DNA of 64,000 nucleotides from Monocercomonoides exilis. Its lineage: Eukaryota; Preaxostyla; Oxymonadida; Polymastigidae. The stretch spans positions 659,001 through 723,000 of the forward strand of contig LSRY02000023.1 in assembly GCA_001643675.2 (NCBI GenBank). Direction: 5' to 3'. Shown here in pieces: positions 22,346 through 38,419 of this stretch. Position numbers and translations under genes: made by a program. Numbering within the stretch: position 1 is the first letter of the stretch; each line of letters begins with the position of its first letter. Below the pieces are notes generated by a model. It worked only from the letters and a program-made list of their open reading frames with translations. It did no database searches and had not been told where the DNA came from.

Positions 22346-22936
22346 GATCAAATTGAACAATTTTCAGAATGAATTTTTTTTTTAAACATTTTTTAATAAA
22401 TATTATTAGTTTTTTGATTTCAATGGATGATATAAAATTTTCGTTGTTCATTATTTGACACCATTGAAAAAAGAACTGTTAGAAAGAATTTATCATTAAT
22501 TTTAATGTTGCTGCTTTTTGAATTTCGATTTTTTCTTTTGTTGTGTCATTTAATATTCACATATAAATTGTTCATTTGAAATAATATTTAAATTGTGATA
22601 GAGATGCGAATTTTTAATACAAAATATTTTTTATCATTTTTTTTTGAAAGAATTATTATTTTATTGTTTGAAGTGTGTTTTTTTCCTGATAATGTGGAAA
22701 AGGAGATAAAATTCATGTCAGTTTTGAACTTTTGGAAATTTTCAGAAGGATAATTTTGAATAATAAAAATACATTTTTGGAAGCTCTTTGAATATTTAAT
22801 TTGTCAATTTTTCTTTGAATAAACACAAAGCCAAAAAAACATAAAAAGAATTAAAAAATAAGTATTATAAATTCAAACAACAGCTTATGAATCTCTTATA
22901 TCATCAAACCATTATTAAAACACTTTCAAAATAAAA
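22346..22936. other. AT-rich 5' region of the USP-DDE unit
   Basis: Non-coding, A/T-rich, between the left inverted repeat and the start codon. Presumably holds the promoter. No specific motif was recognised. Confidence 0.5.
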
Positions 22937-26806
<3,870 letters not shown>

Positions 26807-26816
26807 GAAACTAGTT

Positions 26817-26942
26817 GTTGTGTATGCTTAGCTGGCACTCTATCGGAAGGGTGCTGGACATGACTGTTCGTATTAGATATTGCAGCCTTCGGGCTGCTTT
26901 ATCCGGACCTGGATACGACGAACAGCCTCCCAGGTACACAAT
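26817..26942 (+). ncRNA. Predicted structured RNA 3' of USP-DDE gene
   Basis: Starts 11 bases after the stop codon and is clearly GC-richer than its flanks. Pairings seen by eye: closing helix TTGTGTA (26818-26824) with TACACAA (26935-26941); a 9-bp hairpin 26832-26857 with an 8-nt loop; helix CTGTTCG (26864-26870) with CGAACAG (26919-26925); hairpin GCAGCC-TTCG-GGCTGC (26882-26897) with a stable UUCG tetraloop; and CCTGG (26908-26912) with CCAGG (26930-26934), which would make a pseudoknot. No known family was recognised, and it is not a tRNA. It may be a 3' UTR element, a ribozyme or an independent RNA. Confidence 0.55.
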
Positions 26943-27739
26943 AGTTAGAATCCGATTGTTTTCTAGTGGTTATTGTGTTTATAATGTCCCTATAATTTAT
27001 TTGGTTATTGTCCCGCTTATATTTGTATTTATCGAGATTCATTAATAGAGAGAGTTGTGAGGGAATTCAAAGATCTTTGGGTGAGGCTTTTGGAAGAGAG
27101 AGTTGTTGAGAGTGTGAAATGTTGTTTTATCATTGTGTCTGTCTTTTTTCTTTGTTGGATTTGATCTTTTTGAGTCAAAGTGAGAGAAATATCAGAAAGG
27201 GGAGAGTGGATAAAAAACAGAGGGAAAATAGACAAGTAAGTTTTTGAACTTTTTGTATGAGTTTTCTTTTTTGTTTGGAATTGTCTTTGATACCACGAAT
27301 TTGTTGAAATAGTGCTATTTCTTCTTATATTTTTCATTGTTCAAAATTGTTGATATTTAGTTGATATTTGGTGATTGTTTTTATGATTATGCAATAGAAT
27401 TATGTTTTTTTGAATGTAATTGAATCTGATTAGAAATATTCTGATTGTTTTCTATTTTTTTAATGATTAACATCATGAAGTACTTTTTGTTTTTTATGTC
27501 ATTTTGATTGTTGAACAATTGTTATTTTTTAACGTTTTTTTTTCATTTCTCTGATATTTTTTCCATTTCAAAAAAAACTCAAATTCGAATATACTAACAT
27601 TTTTCTGCTAGAAATTATTTTTATTTCTTCCATATTGCAATGTCATATATTGAAAGCCAACAAACTCAAAAAATAATCATCATGAATTTTTTCTAACAGA
27701 TCAACAAAAAACTTTTTGATAAAAAATGATCTCAATGAT
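26943..27739. other. Non-coding 3' part of the USP-DDE unit
   Basis: AT-rich after about 27350. No ORF is credible; a minus-strand 102-codon frame at 27029-27337 is Thr/Ser-rich with no recognisable similarity and was not annotated. Confidence 0.5.
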
Positions 27740-27893
27740 CATGAAAACTTTTTTATAACGTGGAAATTTGCAGAAATCGTTAATAACCTTATAATACACT
27801 TCAGCAACATATAAATATTATCTTGATACATCAAAAAATCATTTCTGCAAATTGCAGATCAATAAAAAAATAGAAATTTGATATGGGATTTCG
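27740..27893 (-). repeat. Right terminal inverted repeat of USP-DDE unit
   Basis: Reverse complement of 22190-22345, including TTTCTGCAAATTGCAGATCA near 27842-27861 and GGAAATTTGCAGAAATCG near 27765. Similarity fades outside about 27893. Confidence 0.75.
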
Positions 27894-28222
27894 ACAAAGA
27901 AAAAGGTTTGAAATTTTGTTTTGATTCTTTATTTTCGTTTTTTGCACGACTTGCTAATGATTCTATTATATATTTTGAATATTTCTTTCTATTTTCTCAC
28001 TCGACATTTTTTTCGCTCTTCCCCAATTGAAGCCGGAATTTGATTCTGCTGTTTCACGTTTCTAAATGTGTTGAAACAGGTTTAACGTTTTTCGTCCTAA
28101 AAGGCATTTTATTTAAAATTAACTTTATTATATATTTTTTGAAATCTTTTATCTTCTGCTCTTTTTGTAATGCTTGGAAAGAAGGGAAGTTTTTTTATTT
28201 CACATCTCTTTTCACTTGAAGA
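27894..28222. other. Intergenic spacer
   Basis: AT-rich. Nothing was recognised. Confidence 0.5.
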
Positions 28223-31200
28223 ATGCGCCTTGCTGCTCGGCGTTTGAGTGGCAAAGAAATGAGAAGAAACAGCGGAATGCGAAAAACAGAGGAAATTCTC
28301 TCTGAATCTGAATCTGAATGCGAGAATGGTGATGGGAATGAGGATGAGAAAGGTAGCAGACTTCATTTGCATCATGAAATGCTTGAATTAATATTCGTCT
28401 TTTCGGAGAGCTGTTTATTGTTAATGCTATGCCAGTTATTTTATTTTATCCATTCTGACAGCGAGAAAGGCAAGAGAAGAAAGAGGGAAATAAAATAGGA
28501 ATGAAAATAACTATGGAAACAACTCACTAAATGATCTTAACAAAGCCAGTGAAGAACAGCTTACCAACACAAAGGTGGAAGAAGGAAGCTCAAATTCACT
28601 CAATCTTCTGTCTTCTTTTTTTTCTTCTGTGGCAATCAAAACAGAATCTCCTGGAAAATCAGTCAGAACAGCTGCCTCGACACACGCGCCGAATAAATTC
28701 TCGCCTCAAATCAAACTTTCGCGCAGTGCAAAAACAACAACACGCACATCGAAGTTGCTCAAAGCTGCAAATTTGCTACAGAATAATACAACTTCTGCTT
28801 CTGCTGCTTCTTCTTCCACCTCTGCATCGTCAAATGTTGGCTTTCCAACTGCATCTTTCCCGATTTCAAGTGATCAAACCAAGAATTCCTCTTCATCATC
28901 CTCTTCTTCTTCTGTTTTACTGTTGAGTGTTCCAACAACCGCACTTGGTAGTACACTCAAAAGAAGTGGAAAAAAAAAGCGCATGCTGCATTCAAGCGGC
29001 CAATCTGTATGAAAACACACACAGGCTCAAGAATTGCTCCACCAGAGTTCAAATCAGAAGTGCTGGGGCTGACAAACAAGATGGGAGGAAGTGGAAATAA
29101 CATCAATAATAATAATAATAATAGCAGCAAGAAGAAGAAGCTGTTGTGTGTGGTGATGAAGCAAGTGCCGCTGAGTATTCCACACGGAAGGCCGCCGAAG
29201 ATGCGGAGGAAGAAGATGATGACAGCGATGGGGCTGAGTCAGCAGGGGCAGAAGAGCGAAGGAGGAGCAAGTGCAAATGTGTCTGTACAGAATGCGAGGC
29301 GTTTGGAGTCAACTGCTGCGGCATTGGAGAGTAAGAGGAAGCTTGGAAACAAAAAGAAAGTGAAAAAAGATGAGAAGGGGAAAAGGAGAAAGGAGAAAGA
29401 TAAGGAAAGAATTATTTCTGTGTTTGATGAGCTTCCTCCAGATGAATAGGAGCATTGCAGGCAAAAAGGTGAAAAGCGGAGAGGATAAGCGAGCGTGAAA
29501 GGGAAAGGAAAATTGAAAAGAAAAGCATTCCGATCAAAGACAAGTCCGACGATGAGTTCGAATGATGTGCTGAGTGAGCTGCTTTCGAGAGAGCTGGAGC
29601 TGCTGCATGTGGTAGATGGCAGCATCACATTTGACTCTTCTGTGTCTGACACGAGTGAGACAAGTGGAAGAAGTGAAAGAAACACTGATGGAAATGAATA
29701 TGACGAGGAAGTTGTTGATGAGGAGGAGGAGAAGGAAGAAGAAGAAGACGTGGAGTTAGACAGGATTCTCAGTGCAAAGATATCCATGACAAGCACACGG
29801 GCAAATCGGCAGACACAGAAAATGAGCAGATTTGTTTTTGAATGTGACGCCTCATTCACATTCAACTCAGTAAAAATGAGAGATAACGGCTCAGACGAAG
29901 CAATATTTATTACAGCTAAGATGAAGGAGAGGCAGAGGAGAGAAGCAGTCTCGCAGTTGAAAAAGAACGCTCTGAAGCAGACATGAGGAAGGATCATTCC
30001 AACAATCAATCCAACCGATTTTAGACTAATGCAAATCTCGTTCAGAAAGAGGGATGCAAGGCAAAGACGCTAAAAAGAAAGATGTGGCCGAGAGGGAAAG
30101 GGAAGAACGTGCATTATTTGAAACAGAATGATGATGGGAGAGGGAGAATAAGAGGAGAAGGTGCAGCTGACACTGAAGAAGCAAAAGAAGACAGCGAAGA
30201 CAAAGACAGCGAAGATAGCGATTGTAGTGACGATAGTAATGATGTAGATAATTTCGATATAACACGATCTGCTGAAACATCAAATGCCGATGAAACAGAC
30301 AAGACAACAGAAAGAAAAGAAGACGCAGATACACTCCTTGCCCTGCACTTCCCTCTCAAGCATCGAAAGACGCTTTCATCGATATCCCAAAAGAGCAATC
30401 AGAAGAAGTCGTATGTCACTTTCTCACACACCTTAACCATCGTCTGCGGAGAGCTCAGTCCAACCCATCTGCCTCTGTCCCTCCTTTAGCCAAGCCCGCA
30501 AAGGAAAATGGAGAGAAAGAGGAAGACGAGAACGCAATTGGCTCAGACGGCAGCAGAGAAGCCCGGCAGAACCCGCACAGAAGACACAGCGACCACAGCT
30601 TGGTGGCTGTTTCTGTGTCACGAAGGTATCTTGCCTTGTCTGCCATCAGAGCAGCACTCGGCAGAGCAACGCAGACATGCTTCAGAACAGCTGCGGCGAA
30701 CGGGTTTGCTACGGCTTGTTTATTAGCGAGTTTATCTATCCAGACTGACTATACCAATGCAAATGGAGATGACGGAGGAGGAGGAGGAGGAGCGGATGAC
30801 TATGGAATTCCTTCTGTGTTTGGGAGAAAATACAGAACGAAGACATGGCTGGAGACACTGTTTGTGCGGTTGATGCAGCAGATTGGGCAAAAAGAAGTCG
30901 CTGCTTTGCTTCACTATCTCGGAGAGGCGCTGTCCCTTCTTTTCAGCCAACTTGGATCTCCTCGGCTTCTGAAGCCCATTACGATTCCGTCATCTCACGC
31001 TCGGGTAACGGGGGGGGGGGGGGGGAATATCGGAGAATGCTGCGAACTCGTTTGTTACCCTGTTGTGTGGAACGAGGCTGTTCAGCTTGGGAGGAGAAGA
31101 TACTGTGAGAGATGCACAACTGGTGGAGAACATGAGAAAGGAGATGAATGTGTGGAGAGGAGAAGGAAGGACAGCTGTTGAAGGAGGGGACGAGGCAAGA

Positions 31201-32440
31201 GGCACAGTTGAGCTGTTCTGTGAAGAGAGAAAAACATTTGGCACTGTGTCTGATGTGCAGAATAAGATCAATAGAAAGAATGATAATGGCATCTCTTTAG
31301 ATTCAATTGACAATGAAACATTAACAGTCGACACGAATATTTGCAGACCCGCTTTTGTTTGCTTCGTCTGTCTATTTCGAAGACCAACAAATTCTGCTGT
31401 CTGCCTTCAAAAATGCTATTTTTGTTCTTCCTTAAATAACAGCATGCGTCCCATCCATCGGAGAAACTCTGTTCAAACTGACAAGTCCGACATTTCAGGC
31501 TGCTCTGCTGCGCATTGAACGGACACAGAAAGAAGAGCAATATTCGATTCAGCCTTCTTCTCTAAAGTTTTCATAAGTGCTTTTTGTCAATGCGTGCTCT
31601 CTCATGCTTTTTCATCCACTCACTTCAATCGTCCGCACTCTGCCTTCTCAGCTGCTTTCAGCTCCTTTCACTTCATCTTCGTGTTCTCAATTCCTTCTCT
31701 ATTTACCTCCTGTGTCACTTCTTTTATAATTCTCAGTCCACATCATCCTTCAGTACAACACCTGCCATCATCTCATTCTCCACGCAGTCACTCAGCCCTT
31801 CTGCCGCGTCATCCAATCTCCCGCTGCTTTGTCTGCTGGCCACGCGCACTGCACTCACCGATATTGTCACCGCCACTCTTTTGCTGATGGTGAAGAAGGT
31901 CCTGTTCCACTTAATATCAGCCATTCTCGAGACAAAACTTGCCCAGAAACCTTCATTTTCAACTTCAATGTTCTTTTCTGCCTCTCTCATCCAGCGATTG
32001 GAGGTTGTTGGCACTGCATTATAACAACAAGCCACACCTTCCGCTTTTTCTTCCGTTCAGCAAACATCTGAGCCTCAGTCGACTTCATTGGTATTGAATG
32101 TTACAACAAATGCGCAAACACATGAATGGATCTTCAAACGCTGCTGTTGACGGAGCTAATACAACTTCTGTTGGCAGTGAGATGAATGCGACAGGAACAG
32201 CAAGTGGAAGAAGAGGAGAACTTCCCTGTCGGATGAAGATTGTCCAATTCTCAGCTATTTCCACTTCAGCTTCGAAAACGAACATCTCCTTCTTTTTCTT
32301 TTCTCCCAGCCATCTGGAACAATTCCTTAGAATTCGACGATGCGAAGTCAACTTTCTCGAATTTTTTCTCATTTGTTAAAGGATGCTCTTTCATCTTCAC
32401 CTGCAACTGTTCTCCTTGCTCTGCTTATTTCACAGCAACA
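28223..32440 (+). pseudogene. Decayed large gene, 5' and middle part
   Basis: A GC-richer stretch whose plus strand keeps protein-like reading that jumps between frames. Pieces include 28223-28350 (basic then acidic; a GT...AG segment to about 28461 could be an intron), 28530-29005 (Ser-rich), 29009-29449 (Lys-rich), 29495-29986, 30100-30500, 30480-31010 and 31026-31518. Frame breaks are visible: TAA in the GGGAAATAAAATAGG context near 28490, TGA near 29010, a shift near 30400 and a 16-G run at 31010-31025, after which GGEDTVRDAQLVENMRKEMN is in a different frame. No domain was recognised. Unseen introns could account for some of the jumps. Confidence 0.45.
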
Positions 32441-34400
32441 ATCTGATTCATAGTCATCATCATCTTCTTCTTCTTTTTCTTCTTTCTCTTCTTTCTCTTC
32501 TTCTTCTTCTTCTTCTTCACACCCACCTTCTTCCTCCACACACTGCAGCTGTCTCTCTTCTGACGGCAGCACTTTTCTTCCTCATCTCCATCTGTTCAAA
32601 GTGGATGTGTTTTTGACTGCAGAAACACTTGCTGAGCTGATCTATCTTGTTGTGCAGACGAAGGAGATGGTGAGTACAATGGTTGGCGCAGTGAAAATGT
32701 TGATGGGGGAAGATGAGGCAGAAAATAAAGAAGGAGAAGAAGGAGAAGAAGAAGGAAAGGAGAAGAAGGAAGCTATTCAAACCAATCCATTTGATGAAAA
32801 GGCATTGCAAACAAAAGAAACAAATGAAAATAACCTTCGTTCAGAATTATCTCAAAACGATGCATCACAATCATCCTCCTCCTCCTCCTCTTCTTTTTCT
32901 TCTCTTCTCTCCCACATCTCCTTCCCTCTCTGCAGCATAGGGGTGTCTATCTCGTCTATCAGCTTCCAAATGTTCTTCACTTTCTGCACTGCCATCGAAG
33001 CACACGCCGACGCTGCCTTTTTGTGTGTTCCTTTGCTGCCAACGCTTTTGTCTAATGTTTATCTTCAGCCACTCTTCACAGGGGGAATCATAAGAGATGA
33101 GGGAGATGGAGGTGATGGAAAAGAAGAGGGAGAAGAAGAAGGAAAAGGAAAAGAAGAAGGAGAAAGAGAAAGAGGAGAAGAAAGAGAGCAAAAAACCAAC
33201 AGCATATCCTCAATCATCACAAACATCCTCTTCCGCTCTCAGTCAATGACCGAACACGAAAGTTCCCACGGGCTTCCGCTTGTACATCTCTCCCGCATCA
33301 CAGCGGGTCTGTGCAAACAGCAGATCTTGCAGCGCAGCGAGGAATCACTTTGGAACAGAAGAAGCTACACACTCTACACAACTTCGCCTTTCTCTTCGAT
33401 AAACCTGTCGCACCCTCCGCTGCTCGTGAGGAATGTGCCGTGTTCTTCGCTTGCGTCGCGGATGGCTGATCCAAGTTTGGCGTTTGTGTGGGGAAGAGAA
33501 GGAAGAGAAGGAAGAGAAAGAGGAAAAGGAGAAAAAGAAGGAAGAAGAGAAGATAATTCTTCAAGCGATGTTGTTAATAGTGTTGGCAATGCAAACATTA
33601 TTCAAACACTTCTTTCACTGACGGCTGTTCTGCATCCATTCCACACATTTGATGCGTCAGCAGAACATGTTCTGAGCAGTGGAGGGAGATATTTTAGTAA
33701 CGAGCAATCATCAACTCCTTCATCTTTCTATGCTCCTTCGTTTTCTGCTTCTTATAATTCTTCTTCTTCTTACGCTTCTTCTTCAGATCTTGCATCGTCA
33801 TCAAGCACACCGCAAATGCAATCACTGCATCCACATTCACATCATCATTCTTCATCATCACAGCATTCTCCACCACCTCCTCCTCCCCCTCCTCATCCTG
33901 AGATTTCGTCGGCAGATTGGCAGAAGGACGCGATGGAAAGGGCGTTTCTGTCAGCTGTTCAGGGCTGGTCGCCGCTGGAAGAGCTGAAGAGGAGAGAAGA
34001 GAATGCGATGCAGCTGTTCAGGATGTATGAGCAGACAAGAGAGAAGGAGAGAGGCAAAAACGGAAGAAAAGGGAAAAATGGCAGGGAAGACGGGAACAAG
34101 GGAAGTGAAAGGGCGAATGATGGAAACTGTGAAAATGTTGAATTGAAGGGGAATAATGAAGAGGGAAGCCAGAAAAGTATTTCTGAACCTCTTTTGACAT
34201 CTGCAACTGTTTCTATGAAAACTGCACAGATTTCTTCAAAAGGCAATAAAAATAATAGAAATATGAATAATTCATCCAAAAATAGCTTTTCTACTTCAAC
34301 TTCTTCTTCTTCTTCTTCTTTTTCTTCTTCACCTTCTTCTTCACCTTCTTCTTCTTCTTCTTCTTCTTATTGCATTTCTTCATTTTTTGCATCTTCATAA
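32441..34400 (+). pseudogene. Longest open segment (599+ aa) of the decayed gene
   Basis: An open frame runs from a TAG near 32451 to the stop at 34398-34400. It has no start codon at its beginning (the frame-opening codon at 32601 is GTG and sequence upstream stays protein-like), so it is the 3' part of a larger gene. Content: poly-Ser, then LFKVDVFLTAETLAELIYLV, an acidic Glu/Gly block, a hydrophobic helical part (FPLCSIGVSISSISFQMFFT), Glu-rich and Ser/His/Pro-rich linkers and a final poly-Ser tail. No family was recognised. The plain alternating helical and low-complexity layout suggests a scaffold-type protein. Confidence 0.45.
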
Positions 34401-34589
34401 GGGATAATAGCAAAAATTAAAAAGAATGGAATTTATGAAGAAATCAACTTATTAAAAAAGTGAAAAAAAGATGATAAGTGAATGAAGAGAATGAAGATAA
34501 AGAGAAGAAGAATTTGTTTTGTCTATAAATGATGATTGGAAATTTGAAAGAAAAAAATGAAGATATTGATAAATGTTAAAGTTAAATAG

Positions 34590-36380
34590 AAATGGAGAGA
34601 AGTTTGAAGAGAAGATGTCGACGAACAGTTACAGGACGCGACAACGAACAAGAAGAGTTCGTTGAATGTCTGAATCATTCAGTCCGTTTCTTCTTTTTCA
34701 TTTGCTCTTTGGAGCATTGCAACAATCATCACGGAAGGGAGTTGAGAGGCGAAGCAGAGGTAAGAATATCCACCGTTTAGTTGCTATGTTAATAAATGAA
34801 AGAGCATTCAGTAGCCTTTCCAGGGTTAGGCAATGAGGAGTACACAAAAGCAAGAGCAGTTGCAGTTGTGGAAGGTGGAGGGATAATTCCGTATGATTGA
34901 GCTGTTGATGTTGAGCAGATATCTGTTAACACGTTCAAAACTGTTGAGCTAGGTAAGGGAGATGGTAGTGAAGGCGGAATGTATCATGATGAAGGAGATT
35001 TCTGACATTTTTATTCCAGAAAGATAAAGAAGAACTATGCTTTTGCTAACATTAGCGAGGACTGTTATAAAAAGATGTTCGAAGATGCTTATTGATTCAT
35101 CGTCAAGCATAAGCAAAGTTGAAGCAACTTTGAGAACTGAGAGGTTGATGTGGAAGAGATTAAGGGAGTAAGCAGTGAGAGTACAAGAAGCATAAGGAAA
35201 GAGGCGAAAGTGATGAACAGGTGCGTTGGAGAGGTGAGTGGTGTTTTTGCCGGCACAAAGCAGCTTAGAGTTGAAGCAGACACGTTGGTTGGAAGGAGAA
35301 AAAGGGGAGGATTCGAAGGAACAATTGAAGTAGAGGTGGCTTAAAGGATGATGCAGCCATAGAGAAACACAACGGAAGCCAACTGATGGTGTTCAAATGA
35401 GCAAGATCAAGACTTCTGGAGATAAACCAGAATCGGATTATGGAAAGAGAGATATGGGTTTCGAAAGAGAAGGAGGAGATCCAGAAGATATTGACGAGTG
35501 TTATCGATGCAGTGGATTAATGGGCAAGCGGATGATCTGGTGGCTTTATCGACGAATATCTGTTGGGCCCAGTAGAAGAAGAAGAGAATGAGATTGTGAT
35601 CGACATCGAAGTTGAGGCCGGGACGGGAGGAGATGGCGTCGTAAAAGGAGGCTTCTGTGACGAGAGAGAGTTGGAAAAAGTGAAGTGAAAAGAGGAACTC
35701 GTTGAATAGGCTTGGATGCTGCAGCACTGGAGAAAGATGCACTTGCACGCAAAGGCGTTATTCAAGGCTCAGCGGAGAGCGAGGATGGAAATGGGGTTGG
35801 CAGATGCGACAGCTTTGTGGGAGCAGTCGAGAAAGGGGCAGTCGCTGTTTGTTGAGCAAGTGATGATGCACTGGATGAGGATGCAAATCAATGCGCGCAA
35901 CTGGTGAACACTCACGCCTCGGCAGCACAGTCTTCAGCACATCTCCTCTCCGCTTTCCCGCTTTAACTGTCCCGTTGCATGACAGCACGATGTTGGTGAT
36001 GTTTGCAAAGTCCAAAGCGAAGACTTTTCTTATGTCTGTGGCGGCCAACCTCGAGACAGTCTTTCCGGCCAGTGTGGGTGGGCTGACAACATCGAGGGCA
36101 GCGACAGTGAGCAAAGAAAACGAGACTGAGAGGGATTTGAGTTCAGAGGAAGTGGATGCAGAAACTGACACAATATACATGAAAAGGAGAGGGCGCAGTT
36201 GTTATAAGACACACGCACTTTAACCGCTTCCACAGTTGTATGTGAAAAAGGTGTTTGTGGAGTCTGCATATAAAAAGAGCAGCCTGCAAAAGCCGAGCAA
36301 CTGAGGAGGCAGTATCAGGATGAAGGATGAAAGACGAGGAATATGATGAAGGATTGAGAGAGGGGAAAAAGAAAAAGTTC
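34590..36380 (-). pseudogene. Second decayed surface-type protein
   Basis: The minus strand keeps fragments like the protein at 19729-22057. At about 35765-35600 it reads NNAFACKCIFLQCCSIQAYS, aligning with NNAFVGKDLFLSCADLTTRV there. At 36180-35900 it reads TDIRKVFALDFANITNIVLS. Frames shift repeatedly and stops are frequent, so it is not functional. GC is higher than the flanks. Confidence 0.45.
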
Positions 36381-36382
36381 AA

Positions 36383-36961
36383 GTGAAGATTTTCGTTCTG
36401 TGGAAGATTAAAAAGTGTCTGAATGAGAAATTCTTAAATATCATGTTGTTTCTTTTGGAATTTTTTTCAATAGCTTTGATCAATTAATTTAAATAACTAA
36501 TTTCAAGAATTATTAATTTAAATACAATTATTAACAATGAACAATAGTTTATTCGACAAATATTATGTGTTTCCATCATATTTCTCTATATGTGTTAATG
36601 AAAATTATTCGTTTTCAATAATTGTTTTAAGATCTTCATTGTCAATTTATAAATTACTTTGCATTAACATCATAAAACTAATATTTATAAAAAAAATTAT
36701 TGATTTCATATAGTTATTATTGTTATCATGTTGTATTAACGATTAGGCAGATATCTTGTTCTTTTTATTGAATTCTTTATATTTTTGAATAATTTTTTAT
36801 GTTTTTTTCAAATTTTGTAATAAAAACAATTAAAATCAAATTAAAATCAACAAATAATTAATAATAATAATATATTAAACCTTATTTTCATGAAATTTCA
36901 ACTGAAAATTCATTTATCACCCCCACCCTTAATAAAATAGTTTTTTGATCAAACTTCGTAA
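36383..36961. other. Very AT-rich spacer
   Basis: No gene or structure was recognised. Confidence 0.6.
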
Positions 36962-37180
36962 TTTTTTATGATATCAAAAAAAATCACCCAGATCTTTTCA
37001 CTAAAATTTTAAAACTTACAAATATTTTATTGAAAAGATCTGGTGTTATTATTAAATATTCAAAAATTTCTATTATTTTTTTTTTCGAAAAGTACTCTGG
37101 AGAGCCAGAAAATTTTGGTCCCGATTTATTTTTTGGGCACCGATAAATTATTGACCCTATTCAAAACAAATTCTTTCGAA
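36962..37180 (-). repeat. Inverted copy of the 8372-8562 repeat
   Basis: 36962-36985 is a family-C-like end (TATGATATCAAAAAAAATCA then CCCA). From 36986 the sequence is a hairpin (CAGATCTTTTCA paired with TGAAAAGATCTG) followed by about 120 bp that match 8385-8500 in reverse. It lies just left of a Merlin pseudogene. Confidence 0.8.
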
Positions 37181-37384
37181 CTTTTGGTTTTGATCATTGT
37201 TTTCGTAGCTATTGAAATCTTTGATATTTTTCTATGTCAGTTTTTGAGCTTCGGTCTCAATTTTTCTCGAAAAGCGATTCTTGGAATTAATTTTTTGAAC
37301 ACATTTTACGAGGGAAAAATCCATTTTGCCAGAAAGACAGAGTATTTTTTTCCGTGAATCAAAAAGGTCCGAAATGCATCACAT

Positions 37385-38130
37385 TGGAAATGTAAAAAAT
37401 GAATATCGAAAAAATCTTTGTTTTTAACATCAGTTTTCAAGCACAACAAAATAAGGTTAGGAAAGATTCTGCAGTTGATTTTGTATTTCTCCATGGGTAT
37501 TACAAATAAAACTGCAAAAGATCTATTGGATTTATCACAATACAGAGTTTGTTATTTGAACAGCATTTGTCGCTTTGTGTGTTTGTATTTCTTGACCGAA
37601 CATACAATCATTTTAGGGGGATCTGGATTTTCTGTAGAAATCGATGAAGCAATTAAAAGGAGTAGAAAGTGCAAAAGAGAAAGTTCATTACAACAACAAT
37701 GGGTTTTTGGTGCCATTGAGAGGAAAATTGATGGAACAGTTCAGAAAAAATGATATTGATAGTTAAATCGAGAAAAATAAAACATATGCTTCCAATAATT
37801 CAAGCATGCATTTTTAAAAGATCAACAATTTTGAGTGATGAGTGGGCTCCCTATAAAGTTTTTCCGGATTTAGGTTTTGAACACAAAATTGTAACACACA
37901 AAAGAAACTTTAGAGATCCCATCACAGTGGCTTGTTCTAATACCGTTGAAGGAATGCGGCACCATTAGAGATCATTTTTTCCAAAATCGGGGTTTCGCCA
38001 TAAGTTTCAACAAGATTATCTGTCAACTTTCATCGTTAAAAGTGTTTTTAAAGTTGATTTTATTCAATTAGTCGAAATGATTAATCAATTAATGTGGACG
38101 AAAATTAATGAAGAAGACTTCACTGAAGAA
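37385..38130 (+). pseudogene. Merlin-type transposase, broken (copy 2)
   Basis: Merlin/IS1595-like DDE transposase remnants in shifting frames. VEIDEAIKRSRKCKRESS then QWVFGAIERK is at 37620-37740, with the first catalytic Asp. After a stop, TILSDEWAPYKVFPDLGFEH (second Asp) and DPITVACSNTVEGM lie at 37825-37965, followed by a stop where the IEslW motif should continue. The sequence differs clearly from the intact copy at 46.5 kb, so it is another lineage. It is closed on the right by a family-A MITE. Confidence 0.75.
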
Positions 38131-38143
38131 ATAACAACACATA

Positions 38144-38417
38144 TGTGACAAAATATTTGACTGCAGGCATTTTTAATGAAAAACTATGTTCTTTTTATAA
38201 GCTTTTTGTGATCAGAAAATATATTAGAAAAATGCTTCATTTCTTGATATTCGATAAAACTTTCAAAACGTAATGCTGTGATATCAACGATTCCTTTTTA
38301 TAGACAAGAAAATCTTATTTATTTTTAAAATTTGAGCAAGAAAAAAAAAAAAAAATAAGTGAAACAAATTTTCTATGCTTGCGGCATAAAAAGCTTGAAA
38401 GTCTGTATTTTCTCCCA
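38144..38417 (-). mobile_element. MITE family A, copy 3
   Basis: Reverse orientation relative to copies 1 and 2. The right end reads as the reverse complement of GGGAGAAAATACAGACTTTC, and the left end TGTGACAAAATATTTGA matches their other end. TA flanks both sides (38142-38143 and 38418-38419). Confidence 0.75.
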
Positions 38418-38419
38418 TA

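Noticed and set aside
26817-26942. tRNA gene
   Set aside because: The 7-bp closing helix is suggestive, but there is no T-arm (GGTTCRAATCC-like) or anticodon arm in place.
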